Positions 44,538 to 53,817 of a stretch of 64,000 nt of DNA are shown one piece after another. The notes below the pieces were generated by a model. It ran no database searches, was not told the DNA's origin, and was given only the letters and a program-made list of their open reading frames with translations. The stretch's first letter is position 1. Every line of letters starts with the position of its first letter. Origin of the DNA: a bacterium 1XD21-70 (GTDB lineage Bacteria > Bacillota > Clostridia > Lachnospirales > Lachnospiraceae); the NCBI GenBank assembly GCA_003669055.1, contig RAYB01000015.1:57732-121731 (forward strand). The letters are read 5' to 3'. A program made the translations under genes and the position numbers.

Positions 44538-45621
44538 GTCCGCTGCCTCCTTTCACCTGGCTAAGCGCGTAAATGATAATGCCGTTGGAGATAATCAAAC
44601 GCGCCACCTCTGACAGGTTGCTCTCCGGGATAAACTGGTTCGCTACCGGAAGCCCCAGAGCCAGGATCCCCTGGAACAGGAAGGTGCCGATCAGCACATG
44701 GGTAATCCGTGCCCGCTTCGGGCTGGCTCCTCCGATCAGGACTGCCGCCACGGAGGTAAAGCCCATCATCATCGGGCCGTTATATAACTGCATAAAACCA
44801 AATCCCTGGGCATACACCAGGATTCCCACTGCTGCCAGCACTGTGGAAAGCGTGGTTCCAATCAGGCGCATCTTATTGACATTGATGCCCGCCGCTTTGG
44901 CAAACATCGGGTTTGCCCCTGCTGCACTCATCGCGATCCCCGTCTTGGAACGCATAAACAGCCATACCAGGAAGCACATCAGGAAAAAGAAGAGCAGAAG
45001 CCCCGTGGGAACCGTGAGGTTGCCGATATTAAATGCCAATGTCTTGTTCATGACATTGCTGTAGGAAGAGGCCAGTGAAATCGTATTACGAAGGCCTTTT
45101 CCGGCGTTCGGCCAGATCAGTTCCCCGTCCGTGAACGGCAGCAGCATCCACCACATGTTCATGAATGCGATAATCGAAAAGCCAACATAAGTGGTTACCG
45201 TCATCTCCGAGCCCTTCACCCGGTTTAACAGCTGCCCGTACAGATAGCCAATCACCGTGGCCAGAGCCACACCAATCAGGATTGCCACCAGGATTGCCAC
45301 CCACATGGCAAACAGAGGATGGATCGCCACCAGGGACGGCTTCTGGGCAACCTGCAGCTGGATCACGATCAGCCCCCCCAGCAGCCCGCCAACGATACCC
45401 ATGGAAATACCAAAGTTCAGGCCAATCCCGCACTGCACTGCCGGTACCATGGCCAGCGCCAGGATGCCGAACATCCCCCACCGCCGGATACAGTCACTCA
45501 AAAGCTGCATCAGGTTCATGTGGAACCCTCCTGCCGCCGCTACCAGAAACAGAAAGAACGAAACAATGATAATACGCGGCAGCCCAAACTTTGCCACCAT
45601 TGATTTTAGTGGATTACTCAT
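44530..45621 (-). CDS. ABC importer permease A (DUF3798-associated)
   Basis: 363 residues from the ATG at 45621, which overlaps the ATPase stop (ATGAGTAA). About 9 membrane segments with CGIGLNFGISMGIVGGLLGG, AAGANPMFAKAAGINVNKMR and LIGGASPKRARITHVLIGTF. It shares a motif with permease B, so they likely form a heterodimer. Confidence 0.88.
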   Translation of the reverse strand: MSNPLKSMVAKFGLPRIIIVSFFLFLVAAAGGFHMNLMQLLSDCIRRWGMFGILALAMVPAVQCGIGLNFGISMGIVGGLLGGLIVIQLQVAQKPSLVAIHPLFAMWVAILVAILIGVALATVIGYLYGQLLNRVKGSEMTVTTYVGFSIIAFMNMWWMLLPFTDGELIWPNAGKGLRNTISLASSYSNVMNKTLAFNIGNLTVPTGLLLFFFLMCFLVWLFMRSKTGIAMSAAGANPMFAKAAGINVNKMRLIGTTLSTVLAAVGILVYAQGFGFMQLYNGPMMMGFTSVAAVLIGGASPKRARITHVLIGTFLFQGILALGLPVANQFIPESNLSEVARLIISNGIIIYALSQVKGGSGRD

Positions 45622-47227
45622 CTTCCTGCCCTCCTTTCCAGGCGCCGGACATGGCAAGCCCGAAATTCGCATCCGTATCATCCGGCTTCAGGATACAAGC
45701 CAGCTTTCCGTCAGAAATAATTGCGATCCGGTCTGATACCGAACGCAGTTCCATCAATTCCGAGGACACTATGATCACGGTCATTCCCAGTTCCCGGTTC
45801 AGCTTCGCCAAATACTCCAGAACCAGCTTCTTTGCACCGATATCAATCCCCCGGGTCGGCTCCGACACAAACAGCACCTCCGGCTCCAATGTCAGCGCAC
45901 GCGCCAGGCATACCTTCTGCTGGTTGCCGCCGGAAAGCGCCCCCGCATGCTGGCGGATCCCCGTGCAGCGGATATCCAGGGTTTTCACCATCTCCTCCGC
46001 ATGCGCATGGGCTGCCGCCGCATCATATAACTTCATCCAGCCGATCCTTTTTAAGAATTTGCCGTTGGTCTGCATGGCGGAGAAAATGATATTCTGCTCA
46101 ATGCTCTCATCCAGCAGAAGGCCTACCCCCCGCCGGTCCTCAGACACAAATGCAACTTTATGGTCTAATGCGTCCCCTAATTTGCTCAGGTTCAGTGCCT
46201 GCCCATTGATCTTCACCTCGCCTTCAGCCTCATAAAGCCCCATAATCCCGTTCGGGATCCCTAACTTTCCCTGACCGGCCAGGCCGCCGATGCCAAAAAT
46301 CTCACCCCTGCGGATATCCAAATCAATCCCCTTCACCTTTTCTCCGGGCATATCCACTTTATAATCCCTTAAGCTTACCGCGATTTCATCCCTGCTGACC
46401 TGGCGGTTGTCCAGCACGCTGTCATCCACCAGTTTCTCCATCTTCCGCCCGATCATAAGTTCCGCGATCTCTACCACATTCGTGTCTTTGATCTCTTTTC
46501 TGGCCACAAATTCCCCATCCCGCAAAATCGTCATCGAATCTGCCACGGCCATCACCTCATCCAAACGGTGGGTGATAAAGATAATTGCAATCCCCTGGGA
46601 CGATATCACCCGCATTGCCTCTAGCAGGCGTTCTGCCTCCGACTCTGTAAGGACTGCCGTCGGTTCATCAAATACCAGGATGCGGATCCCGGTCTTGTCA
46701 AGTTCCCTGGCAATCTCAATGAATTGCATATACCCTACCGGAAGCCCTGCAACCTTGACATACTCTTCAATCTGCAGCCCGATGGTCTTTAACGCTTTTT
46801 TTGCGTCGCGCCGCATTTGTTTGAAATCCAGGGATTCCATAGACCGCCCAAACAGGCGGCTGACCAAGTTCGGGGTGCTGATCTCACGTCCGACCTTAAT
46901 GTTCTCCGTCACCGAAAATCCCGGAATCAGCATAAATTCCTGGTGTACCATGCCAATCCCCATCTCCATGGCCTTAAGCGGGGTATCAATCTGCACCGGC
47001 TCTCCGTTTACCTCTACTGTCCCCTCAAACCCGCCCGTGCTGTGGATGACAGGCATCCCGAAAAGGATATTCATCAACGTTGACTTTCCTGCGCCGTTTT
47101 CCCCCATCAGCGCGTGGATCTCGCCGGGACGGATGTGGAGGTTCACACCCTTAAGCACCCGGTTGCCATAATATTCTTTGGCAATGTTGTCCATCTTCAG
47201 GACATAGGTTTCCTTTGTTTTCTCCAA
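45614..47227 (-). CDS. ABC importer ATPase, sugar/nucleoside type
   Basis: 537 residues, two ABC domains. First: ALMGENGAGKSTLMNILFG, signature LPVGYMQFIEIAREL, ILVFDEPTAVLTESE. Second: GIGGLAGQGKLGIPNGIMG (variant Walker A), LSGGNQQKVCLARAL, FVSEPTRGIDIGAKK. It is of the MglA/RbsA type. Together with permeases A and B it forms an importer of unknown substrate. Confidence 0.92.
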   Translation of the reverse strand: MEKTKETYVLKMDNIAKEYYGNRVLKGVNLHIRPGEIHALMGENGAGKSTLMNILFGMPVIHSTGGFEGTVEVNGEPVQIDTPLKAMEMGIGMVHQEFMLIPGFSVTENIKVGREISTPNLVSRLFGRSMESLDFKQMRRDAKKALKTIGLQIEEYVKVAGLPVGYMQFIEIARELDKTGIRILVFDEPTAVLTESEAERLLEAMRVISSQGIAIIFITHRLDEVMAVADSMTILRDGEFVARKEIKDTNVVEIAELMIGRKMEKLVDDSVLDNRQVSRDEIAVSLRDYKVDMPGEKVKGIDLDIRRGEIFGIGGLAGQGKLGIPNGIMGLYEAEGEVKINGQALNLSKLGDALDHKVAFVSEDRRGVGLLLDESIEQNIIFSAMQTNGKFLKRIGWMKLYDAAAAHAHAEEMVKTLDIRCTGIRQHAGALSGGNQQKVCLARALTLEPEVLFVSEPTRGIDIGAKKLVLEYLAKLNRELGMTVIIVSSELMELRSVSDRIAIISDGKLACILKPDDTDANFGLAMSGAWKGGQEDE

Positions 47228-47373
47228 GTCACCAACCTCTTTCTACACATATTTTTTCGCAACTCAGCCATGCCCCATGCCATTCCATCCATAGGGCACA
47301 AATCCTCCCAAAAGCTGTTGAGACCTTTGGGGGAACATGCACTACCGGCACCGGCCGGATGCACCATAGCAAA

Positions 47374-47418
47374 GGGTTCTGCCAACTGATGTCTCAAAGA
47401 CTCCTGTCGGCAGAACCC
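47374..47418 (-). promoter_or_regulatory. Hairpin between binding-protein and ATPase genes
   Basis: A 13-bp stem GGGTTCTGCCGAC/GTTGGCAGAACCC with one G-U pair, no T-run after it. Likely attenuates or stabilises the upstream binding-protein mRNA. The rest of the 227-base gap shows no gene. Confidence 0.65.
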
Positions 47419-47454
47419 CAGATACCATCACAGTATTCCGTTTTTTAGGCTCGA

Positions 47455-48702
47455 TTACTCAAAAGTAACGAAATCAGACATTACCAGGAAATGGTTCTCC
47501 TTTGCATTGCCGTCATCATCCACATAGTAATCCAGGGTCATCTGTGCGCCAGGGGTAAACTCCTCTGCACACTCCTGAACGGTGGAGCGAAGCAGTTCTT
47601 CATCCAGGACAGTACCATTGGTCTCGCCCTCAAGGACTTTCTTTGCGTACTCAACACCGGCGCTGATGAACAGCATATTACAGGGAACGCCCCAGGTAGA
47701 TACGCGGCCGCCCATGTTAGCCTCGGTAACCTTGGCCTGAAGCTGCTCCATCATATAGTCCACATCCGCCTCATGGCCTGCCATGTCGATGTTCAGGGCA
47801 GCCGGGAAAGCATGGAACGGGGACGGGCAGCACTGCAGGCTGTAGATCGCACCATTCTCGAATACGGAACGGATCAGCGGCTCCTGCATACCACAGTTGG
47901 TGGTGAAGAACACGGTATCTTTGCCGTACTTTTCAATCTGGCGCGGCACATCCTCCAGGATGAACTGCTGGGCACCGGTGATACCGGAATCGCCGGTCGG
48001 ATCCGGAGCGGTAACATCTACCAGTTCAATACCATTCTCAGCACAGTATTTCTTAAGGTTCTCATGACGGGCAACGATCAGGGCATAACTCATATGGCGC
48101 GGGAAAGAATAGTGGATCATCGTCTTCGCACCCTGCGCCTTCGCCTGCGGCGGGATTACGATGCCACATCCAGGCTCATCCACCTGCAGCACAATATCAG
48201 CCTTCGGGTTGATAACGCCCGGATCCTCACCAGGGGTACCTACGATGAAGATCATGTCGGGGCGGGTCTCACGAACCTTGTCAATCGCAGCCGCCGTGCC
48301 CGGGATCGCCTGGCACCAGATGATAGCCTTCACATCCGGGTCGGAAGCCATCGCCACGGTATTGGAGATAACCGTCTCCGTCTCGGTGGTAAAGTTATCC
48401 GGATAAGTAGAAGTAACGATCATGTCACCGTACTTCTCCTTCATCTTGTTCGCCTGGGTGATCTCCTCATCCCCCTGGGAAGCCGTACCGGTAATAATAC
48501 CGATCTTGAAATTCTCTGCCGGTGCTGCTGCCTCGGTCTCTGCAGAATCTTCTTCTGCTTTTGTATCTGCCGCGTCTGCTGCGGTAGTAGCCTCGGTCCC
48601 AGCCGGAGCCGCAGTCGTTGCAGTCGGCTCTGCGCCACGGCATCCGGCCATAGAAAATACCATGGCTGCCGCCAGTGTCAAGCTAAGTAATCTCTTTTTC
48701 AT
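47455..48702 (-). CDS. DUF3798 lipoprotein, importer binding protein
   Basis: 415 residues. Lipoprotein signal LSLTLAAAMVFSMAGCRG, an Ala/Thr/Glu linker to about residue 65, then a periplasmic-binding-type fold: FKIGIITGTASQGDEEI, VISNTVAMASDPDVKAIIWC, RPDMIFIVGTPGEDPGV, VFFTTNCGMQEPLIRSVFEN. I recognise the DUF3798 family, whose members sit beside two-permease ABC systems. Substrate unknown; the nearby uridine phosphorylase and BMP importer hint at nucleosides or their breakdown products. Confidence 0.85.
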   Translation of the reverse strand: MKKRLLSLTLAAAMVFSMAGCRGAEPTATTAAPAGTEATTAADAADTKAEEDSAETEAAAPAENFKIGIITGTASQGDEEITQANKMKEKYGDMIVTSTYPDNFTTETETVISNTVAMASDPDVKAIIWCQAIPGTAAAIDKVRETRPDMIFIVGTPGEDPGVINPKADIVLQVDEPGCGIVIPPQAKAQGAKTMIHYSFPRHMSYALIVARHENLKKYCAENGIELVDVTAPDPTGDSGITGAQQFILEDVPRQIEKYGKDTVFFTTNCGMQEPLIRSVFENGAIYSLQCCPSPFHAFPAALNIDMAGHEADVDYMMEQLQAKVTEANMGGRVSTWGVPCNMLFISAGVEYAKKVLEGETNGTVLDEELLRSTVQECAEEFTPGAQMTLDYYVDDDGNAKENHFLVMSDFVTFE

Positions 48703-48728
48703 TACTTGTCTCCTCCTTTTTTGTTCCC

Positions 48729-48752
48729 TTATCTGTTGATTTAGTCAGATAA
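48729..48752. promoter_or_regulatory. Inverted repeat just after the DUF3798 promoter
   Basis: TTATCTG-10 bases-CAGATAA, starting about 10 bases downstream of the -10 box. Fits an operator or a short leader hairpin. Confidence 0.5.
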
Positions 48753-48761
48753 AGTGTTTCG

Positions 48762-48791
48762 ATTATAACATACATATACGTGGTTTGTCCA
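48762..48791 (-). promoter_or_regulatory. Promoter of the DUF3798 importer operon
   Basis: TGGACA, 18-base spacer, TATAAT on the minus strand, 60 bases before the ATG. Confidence 0.7.
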
Positions 48792-48865
48792 GCTACAATT
48801 GTATGTCTGTGGCGGATTCTTTTGGAAAACGGCAATATTCCCCCCTTAAAACCCCTGATTTTGCC

Positions 48866-49789
48866 TTAAAACTTCCTTCCTCCGCCCCCATGTATACGCC
48901 CGCTTCCCGACCGGTGGGTCGCGCTGCGCCCTGCGCTCTTCCCGCCCCCCGTCCCCCGGGGAGTATTTTGTACAATCACCTGCCGGGCAATATGAGACCT
49001 CACCAACGCATCCTCCCGGCTTTGGAAGCAAAAGCCGGTATCCGCCCGGTATGCCATATAATAATTGGCTGCCCTCCCCTGCTCCTCCTCCATCGCATAC
49101 TCCCGCCGTACCTTTCTGCATACGCCCCCTGCACAAAAGGCAGCTGCCCCGGCCGCGAGAATCACTTCATACCAGCGGATACGCCTGTGCCTCTTCCCCC
49201 GGCCAAACACAGCCTCCCCGGCATCCTGGCCCGCCTGGTACTGCCTGTCGGCAATCCCCTCCTCCTGGTAACGTAAGGTATCGGAAAACAATTTATATGC
49301 ACATCCAGGATAATCGCCCTGCCCCATATAGGCAGTCCCGCTCTCCAGCATGGAATCGACTCTCTCATCGGTAAGAGCCCAGACCATTTTGCCGCTCTTG
49401 GAGATATATAATTCCCGGTTGTCCATATCCATCAGATAAAGGATGCCGCTGCGGTCCTCCCCTGTCCCAAATCCATTGTCATCAAAAAAGCCGTCCGCAT
49501 ACTCTGCTGCCGGCTTTCCCCCGGTATCCTCCACGGTCACCAGCACGGCATCCATACCAAGCTTTTCCTGCAGCCTTTGTATCTCCGCCTCCAGTTCCTC
49601 CTCTTCCTCCCTGGAAAACAGCCCTGCCTGGTCATATACCCTCTGCACAAGGGAACCCTCCTCTGCCCTTGCCGGAAACGCCGTCCCCCATAACAGCAGC
49701 CCGGCCGCCAGCAAAAACACCCACACCCCAAAAACCGCCGCCTCCCTGCCTGCTGCTCTCTCTTTCACCGCTGCTGACTTTGCACCCAT
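48866..49789 (-). CDS. TPM-domain membrane protein
   Basis: 307 residues. Signal or anchor (FGVWVFLLAAGLLLWGTAFPARA), TPM domain at about 45-170 (RVYDQAGLFSREEEEELEAE, DAVLVTVEDTGGKPAAEYAD, FGTGEDRSGILYLMDMDNRE), a second membrane helix near 210 (VILAAGAAAFCAGGV), and a basic Gly/Ser/Arg tail (GSGRIHGGGGRKF). TPM proteins act in membrane-protein quality control or as phosphatases. Third gene of the SPFH/zinc-ribbon/TPM cluster. Confidence 0.85.
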   Translation of the reverse strand: MGAKSAAVKERAAGREAAVFGVWVFLLAAGLLLWGTAFPARAEEGSLVQRVYDQAGLFSREEEEELEAEIQRLQEKLGMDAVLVTVEDTGGKPAAEYADGFFDDNGFGTGEDRSGILYLMDMDNRELYISKSGKMVWALTDERVDSMLESGTAYMGQGDYPGCAYKLFSDTLRYQEEGIADRQYQAGQDAGEAVFGRGKRHRRIRWYEVILAAGAAAFCAGGVCRKVRREYAMEEEQGRAANYYMAYRADTGFCFQSREDALVRSHIARQVIVQNTPRGTGGGKSAGRSATHRSGSGRIHGGGGRKF

Positions 49790-49831
49790 CCTTGCCTCCT
49801 TCCCGCCTTTTGCCCCAATGCCCCGGTCTCC

Positions 49832-50836
49832 TTAGATAAAGTACCACACCGCCAGCAGTGCAGCCAACATAGGGATAAAAACAGCCAAAAACAGCTGCAG
49901 CAGGCGCCCCTCATCCACCGGCAGTTCCCCGCATACCTTTCCGGTCTGCCCGTTGCATGCAAAATAATAGGTTTTATCCGTCCTCTTATCCCGGTAGGTC
50001 AGCGCCCAAACCGGCATCAGCACATAATGCCACTGCGGATTCTGTATGCGTGTCTCCTTGGCACGGACATTTACGGAATGATACCCGCCAATCTCACTGC
50101 GCAGGGAATCTTCTGCAAATTGCCGGACTTCCGCCTCCACATCCGGGGCAAGCGCCGTGTGCTCCATATCCCGGTTCTCTGCCAGGAACCCAGAAAGGTA
50201 GCCCATATGGAAAGGCTGCAATTTTTCCATTTCAAACGGCATTACCCCCTCTGCCAGCTTCCGGTTTGCTTTGGAAAGCGCATTGCGCGCAACATGGCTG
50301 ATGTCCATCGTCCCTTCACGCCGGATTTCATATTCCTCTGTTTTTGTAAGCCTCATGTTCCCTTCTGTCCAGGAAGTTTGTTTTGTGCCCTCTGCATCGA
50401 GTTTCCCTTCCACCTGGCAGCCATAAAGCCAATATGGGAAATAAACCCCTGTCAGCTTTTCGACCTGATCCTGGGAATAAAATGCCTTGGGGACATATTT
50501 CTTCCCTGCCATCCACTTCCCGAAAATATCCAACGCCTTTTTCCGGTCAATCTCAAAAGGGAGAATCCCATCCGGATGGTATTCTCCCTGTACCCGCCCT
50601 GCCAGCACTACCGGGTTATGGCAATAATAGCAAAATGTTGCCGCCGTAGTCTCCTCGGCCACAAGTTCGGCTCCGCAGCTTGGGCACGAATACAGCACGC
50701 CAGCCGCCTCAAAAAAGTTTTCCATCTGCTCTTTGGAAAACCCTGACCGGCAGTATTCGCACCTAAACTGCTGCCCCTCTGGCTCAAACCGCAGGTCACC
50801 GCCGCAGTTTGGGCACTTATAAATTACCGCTGCCAT
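49832..50836 (-). CDS. Double zinc-ribbon membrane-anchored protein
   Basis: 334 residues. Two zinc ribbons at the start: YKCPNCGGDL with FRCEYCRSGF, and YSCPSCGAEL with TFCYYCHNPV. A middle region (about 80-300) has YHPDGILPFEIDRKKALDIF and VYFPYWLYGCQVEGKLDAEG, typical of YdjG/TFIIB-ribbon proteins next to SPFH genes. A single C-terminal membrane helix (LFLAVFIPMLAALLAVWYF) anchors it. Ten bases after the SPFH gene, so cotranscribed. Probably helps load or organise the SPFH scaffold; inference. Confidence 0.85.
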   Translation of the reverse strand: MAAVIYKCPNCGGDLRFEPEGQQFRCEYCRSGFSKEQMENFFEAAGVLYSCPSCGAELVAEETTAATFCYYCHNPVVLAGRVQGEYHPDGILPFEIDRKKALDIFGKWMAGKKYVPKAFYSQDQVEKLTGVYFPYWLYGCQVEGKLDAEGTKQTSWTEGNMRLTKTEEYEIRREGTMDISHVARNALSKANRKLAEGVMPFEMEKLQPFHMGYLSGFLAENRDMEHTALAPDVEAEVRQFAEDSLRSEIGGYHSVNVRAKETRIQNPQWHYVLMPVWALTYRDKRTDKTYYFACNGQTGKVCGELPVDEGRLLQLFLAVFIPMLAALLAVWYFI

Positions 50837-50845
50837 ACTTTTCCC

Positions 50846-52156
50846 CTATTCTTTCGGGTTGCCGCATGAACTGCAGAACCTTCCGCTATTGGCCGCGCCG
50901 CACCGGCACACCCAGGTATTCCCGTCCGGCTTCGGGCTGCCGCACTCACTGCAGAATTTGCCTGTATTCAAAGCCCCGCACCGGCAGGTCCACGACTCCG
51001 TATCCGGCCTGGGATTGCCGCATTCACTGCAGAATTTCCCGCTGTTTGCAGCCCCGCACCGGCACACCCAGGCGCCCGCTTTGGCTGCCATGCCTCCGCC
51101 AAGGCCAAGCCCCCCGGCCACTGCACTCTGGCCATAACCGCCAGCCTGGCCCCCGGCCTTGGTATTCATCTGCATCTGCTGCATATTTGCCGTGGAAGCC
51201 GCCCCCATAAAGCCGCCCCCCGCATTCATGCCTGCGCCCATGCCCATAAATCCCGCCATCGCGCCATTCCGGTTGGATCCAGCCGCCTCCAGGCCGCGCG
51301 CGATCGCGCCCTGCACATATCCCTCCCGCACGTTCGGGTCGCCCAGCATTGCCCCCTGGTTGCGCATATTGATCAGCTTCTGGGACTCTGCATCATAGGA
51401 AATGCTTGCCAGCCCCACGCTCATCACTTCAAAGCCCCGCTCCCGTTTCCAGTCCTCGTCCAGCACCTCTGACATATGGCGGCTGAGCACGGCCCCTTTG
51501 GAAAGGACAAAGGAGATCCGTTCGCCCTCTGCGGACATCCGGTTGATCGATGCCTGCAGCGCCTCCAAAAATTCGCTCATATACTGCTCATTGACGGAGC
51601 CAATCTCCACATGCCCCGCATTCTTGGGGACTACCTGCGCATAAAACCGCAGCGGATCCGTAATCTGAATCGAATAAGTGCCATGCGCCCGCAGGAATAA
51701 CTCTGCATTGTAAAAACTGTCAAAATAGTTAACAGGGTTCCGGGTGCCAAATTTAATCCCCTTGATCTCCTGCAAATTGACATAGAACACCTTCTGCACC
51801 CCTGGTGTCTCCCCGCCAAACCGGATCCGGTTAAACGACTCCTTTAATGCGTCCTTAAACTGTCCGTTAAACAGGGATGGCAGCGAGGAATTCTTCACAA
51901 TAAAGTATCCTTCTTCCGCCGTGTAATCCACAACCTTGCCGCCATCCACCACCATCATAAACTGGTTCGGGTACACATGGATGACCGCCCCGTCAGATAC
52001 CGTGTTGTCGCTTCCTTTGGTGTTGGAACCTTTCCGGATCTTCACGCCGCTTGTAAACACCGTCTGATCCCCCATATTCCCCGGCTCCATAACCTCCAGC
52101 CACTGATCCGCCAGCGCACCCCTCATTGCTGTCACTGCTGCCTTCACTATTCCCAT
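50846..52156 (-). CDS. SPFH-domain protein with three C-terminal zinc ribbons (YdjI-like)
   Basis: 436 residues. SPFH (band 7) domain from about 20 to 260: GAVIHVYPNQFMMVVDGGKV, VFYVNLQEIKGIKFGTRNPV, RGFEVMSVGLASISYDAESQ. A Gly/Met/Ala-rich segment follows (about 290-345), then three ribbons: WVCRCGAANSGKFCSECGNP, WTCRCGALNTGKFCSECGSP, WVCRCGAANSGRFCSSCGNP. It lacks a membrane helix and is probably recruited by its neighbours. SPFH scaffolds order membrane lipids and proteins. First gene of the cluster, after gltX. Confidence 0.9.
   Translation of the reverse strand: MGIVKAAVTAMRGALADQWLEVMEPGNMGDQTVFTSGVKIRKGSNTKGSDNTVSDGAVIHVYPNQFMMVVDGGKVVDYTAEEGYFIVKNSSLPSLFNGQFKDALKESFNRIRFGGETPGVQKVFYVNLQEIKGIKFGTRNPVNYFDSFYNAELFLRAHGTYSIQITDPLRFYAQVVPKNAGHVEIGSVNEQYMSEFLEALQASINRMSAEGERISFVLSKGAVLSRHMSEVLDEDWKRERGFEVMSVGLASISYDAESQKLINMRNQGAMLGDPNVREGYVQGAIARGLEAAGSNRNGAMAGFMGMGAGMNAGGGFMGAASTANMQQMQMNTKAGGQAGGYGQSAVAGGLGLGGGMAAKAGAWVCRCGAANSGKFCSECGNPRPDTESWTCRCGALNTGKFCSECGSPKPDGNTWVCRCGAANSGRFCSSCGNPKE
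50858..51085. repeat. Three near-identical zinc-ribbon coding repeats
   Basis: Units of about 75 bases encode W-x-C-R-C-G-A-x-N-x-G-(K/R)-F-C-S-x-C-G. The high DNA identity suggests recent internal duplication or gene conversion. Confidence 0.75.
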
Positions 52157-52179
52157 TTCATAATCCTCCGCGATTTTCC

Positions 52180-52224
52180 TGCGGGGATAGCCGTTCAGGC
52201 CCCTCCTGAATGGTTATCCCCGCA
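52180..52224. terminator. Strong hairpin after gltX
   Basis: TGCGGGGATAGCCGTTCAGG and CCTGAATGGTTATCCCCGCA pair over 20 bases with two mismatched positions. It lies between the gltX stop and the SPFH start and has no T-run. It could be a transcript end or a stability hairpin. Confidence 0.6.
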
Positions 52225-52249
52225 TCCCCATGATCATAATGATAACATC

Positions 52250-53698
52250 CTATTTCAGCTTCTCAATCCCTTTTCGGATCCTCGCCAGCGACTCATCCTT
52301 CCCAAGTACCTCCATAATTTCTGTCGCCCCTGCCGGTGTCATCTGTTTTCCGGACACCGCAGTCCGGATCGGCCACATCACAAAGCCCGTCTTTACCCCC
52401 TTCTCCTCCACATATTGGGAAAGGGTTCCGTATAAGGCATCATTCGAGAAATCCTCCTGCGCCTCCAAAAGCGGCAGCACATCGGACAGCACCTGCAGCG
52501 AACTCTCTTTTGTGGATTTCATCTTCTTATGGGTATACATGGAGATGTCATATTCCGGCATCTCCTCAAAGAAATCAATATGCCCTGCAATATCCGGAAA
52601 TACCTCAATCCGGGTCTTCACCATGGCCGCGATCTTTTTCAGATCCAGGCCTTTCTTGATCACTTCCCTGATATATGGCTCTGCCATCCCATAAAAACGG
52701 TCAAAGTCCATGGTTTTCAGATACTCGCCGTTCATCCATTTCAGCTTTGTCACGTCAAAGACTGCTGGGGATTTGCTCAGGTGATGGTAGTCAAACACCT
52801 GCACCAGTTCCTCGAGGGAATAGACCTCCCTGTTCTCCTCCGGCGACCAGCCAAGGAGTGCAACATAGTTCACCACTGCCTCAGACACAAACCCCTGCTC
52901 GATCAGATCCTCATAGGAAGCATGCCCGCTGCGCTTGCTCAGTTTCTTGTGCTCCTCATTGGTGATAAGCGGGCAGTGCACATAGACCGGAACCTCCCAG
53001 CCAAAGGCATCGTACAGGCGGTTGTACTTGGGGGAGGAAGACAGGTACTCATTCCCGCGCACCACATGGGTAATCCCCATTAAGTGGTCATCCACCACGT
53101 TGGCAAAATTGTAGGTGGGATATCCGTCCGACTTAATCAAAACCATATCATCCAGTTCCGAGTTATCAACCGTAATGTCCCCGTAAATGTCATCATGAAA
53201 CGTGGTCTGCCCTTCCCGCGGATTGTTCTGCCGGATCACATAAGGCATCCCCGCCGCCAGGTTCGCCTCGACCTCCTCTTTCGTCAGATGGAGGCAATGC
53301 TTATCATAAGCCATGATCTCCTCACCGTTAACCGTAGTCCTCAAAGAATCCAGGCGTTCCTGGGTGCAAAAGCAATAATATGCCTCCCCCTTCTCAACCA
53401 GTTTTTTTGCATAATCCAGATAAATTCCTGCCGCACGGCGTTCGCTCTGCACATAAGGCCCCACACCGCCATCCTTATCCGGCCCCTCGTCATGGATCAG
53501 CCCGGTCTTTTCCAGCGTCCGGTAAATAATCTCCGTAGCGCCCTCCACAAAGCGCTCCTGGTCGGTATCTTCTATCCTCAGCAGGAAATCGCCCCCTTCA
53601 TGCTTCGCGATCAGATAAGCATATAGCGCCGTCCGCAGATTCCCTACATGCATCCGCCCGGTTGGGCTGGGTGCATATCTTGTCCTGATTTTTGTCAT
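52250..53698 (-). CDS. gltX: Glutamyl-tRNA synthetase
   Basis: 482 residues from the ATG at 53698. Class I synthetase: [20 protein letters not shown] (HIGH motif as HVGN), [38 protein letters not shown] and [14 protein letters not shown] (KMSKS). The C-terminal anticodon-binding helices follow from about 330. Charges tRNA-Glu (possibly also tRNA-Gln). I saw no T-box in the leader. Confidence 0.96.
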   Translation of the reverse strand: MTKIRTRYAPSPTGRMHVGNLRTALYAYLIAKHEGGDFLLRIEDTDQERFVEGATEIIYRTLEKTGLIHDEGPDKDGGVGPYVQSERRAAGIYLDYAKKLVEKGEAYYCFCTQERLDSLRTTVNGEEIMAYDKHCLHLTKEEVEANLAAGMPYVIRQNNPREGQTTFHDDIYGDITVDNSELDDMVLIKSDGYPTYNFANVVDDHLMGITHVVRGNEYLSSSPKYNRLYDAFGWEVPVYVHCPLITNEEHKKLSKRSGHASYEDLIEQGFVSEAVVNYVALLGWSPEENREVYSLEELVQVFDYHHLSKSPAVFDVTKLKWMNGEYLKTMDFDRFYGMAEPYIREVIKKGLDLKKIAAMVKTRIEVFPDIAGHIDFFEEMPEYDISMYTHKKMKSTKESSLQVLSDVLPLLEAQEDFSNDALYGTLSQYVEEKGVKTGFVMWPIRTAVSGKQMTPAGATEIMEVLGKDESLARIRKGIEKLK

Positions 53699-53817
53699 AT
53701 GGCCATCTCCCTTGCTTTTATTTCCACGCACCGTAAACCAAGTGCCATTTGATTATATAACAAGAAATCCCAAAAGAAAAGATGCTTTTCTCTCCGTTTT
53801 TCCTTGTTATTGGTCTT

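Noticed and set aside
47491..48690. Long open frame on the plus strand (about 400 codons)
   Set aside because: It is antisense to the DUF3798 lipoprotein gene, rich in Arg and His, without ribosome site or family; a codon-bias shadow.
53699..53817. T-box leader for gltX
   Set aside because: The leader is too short and lacks the specifier and TGGNACC box.
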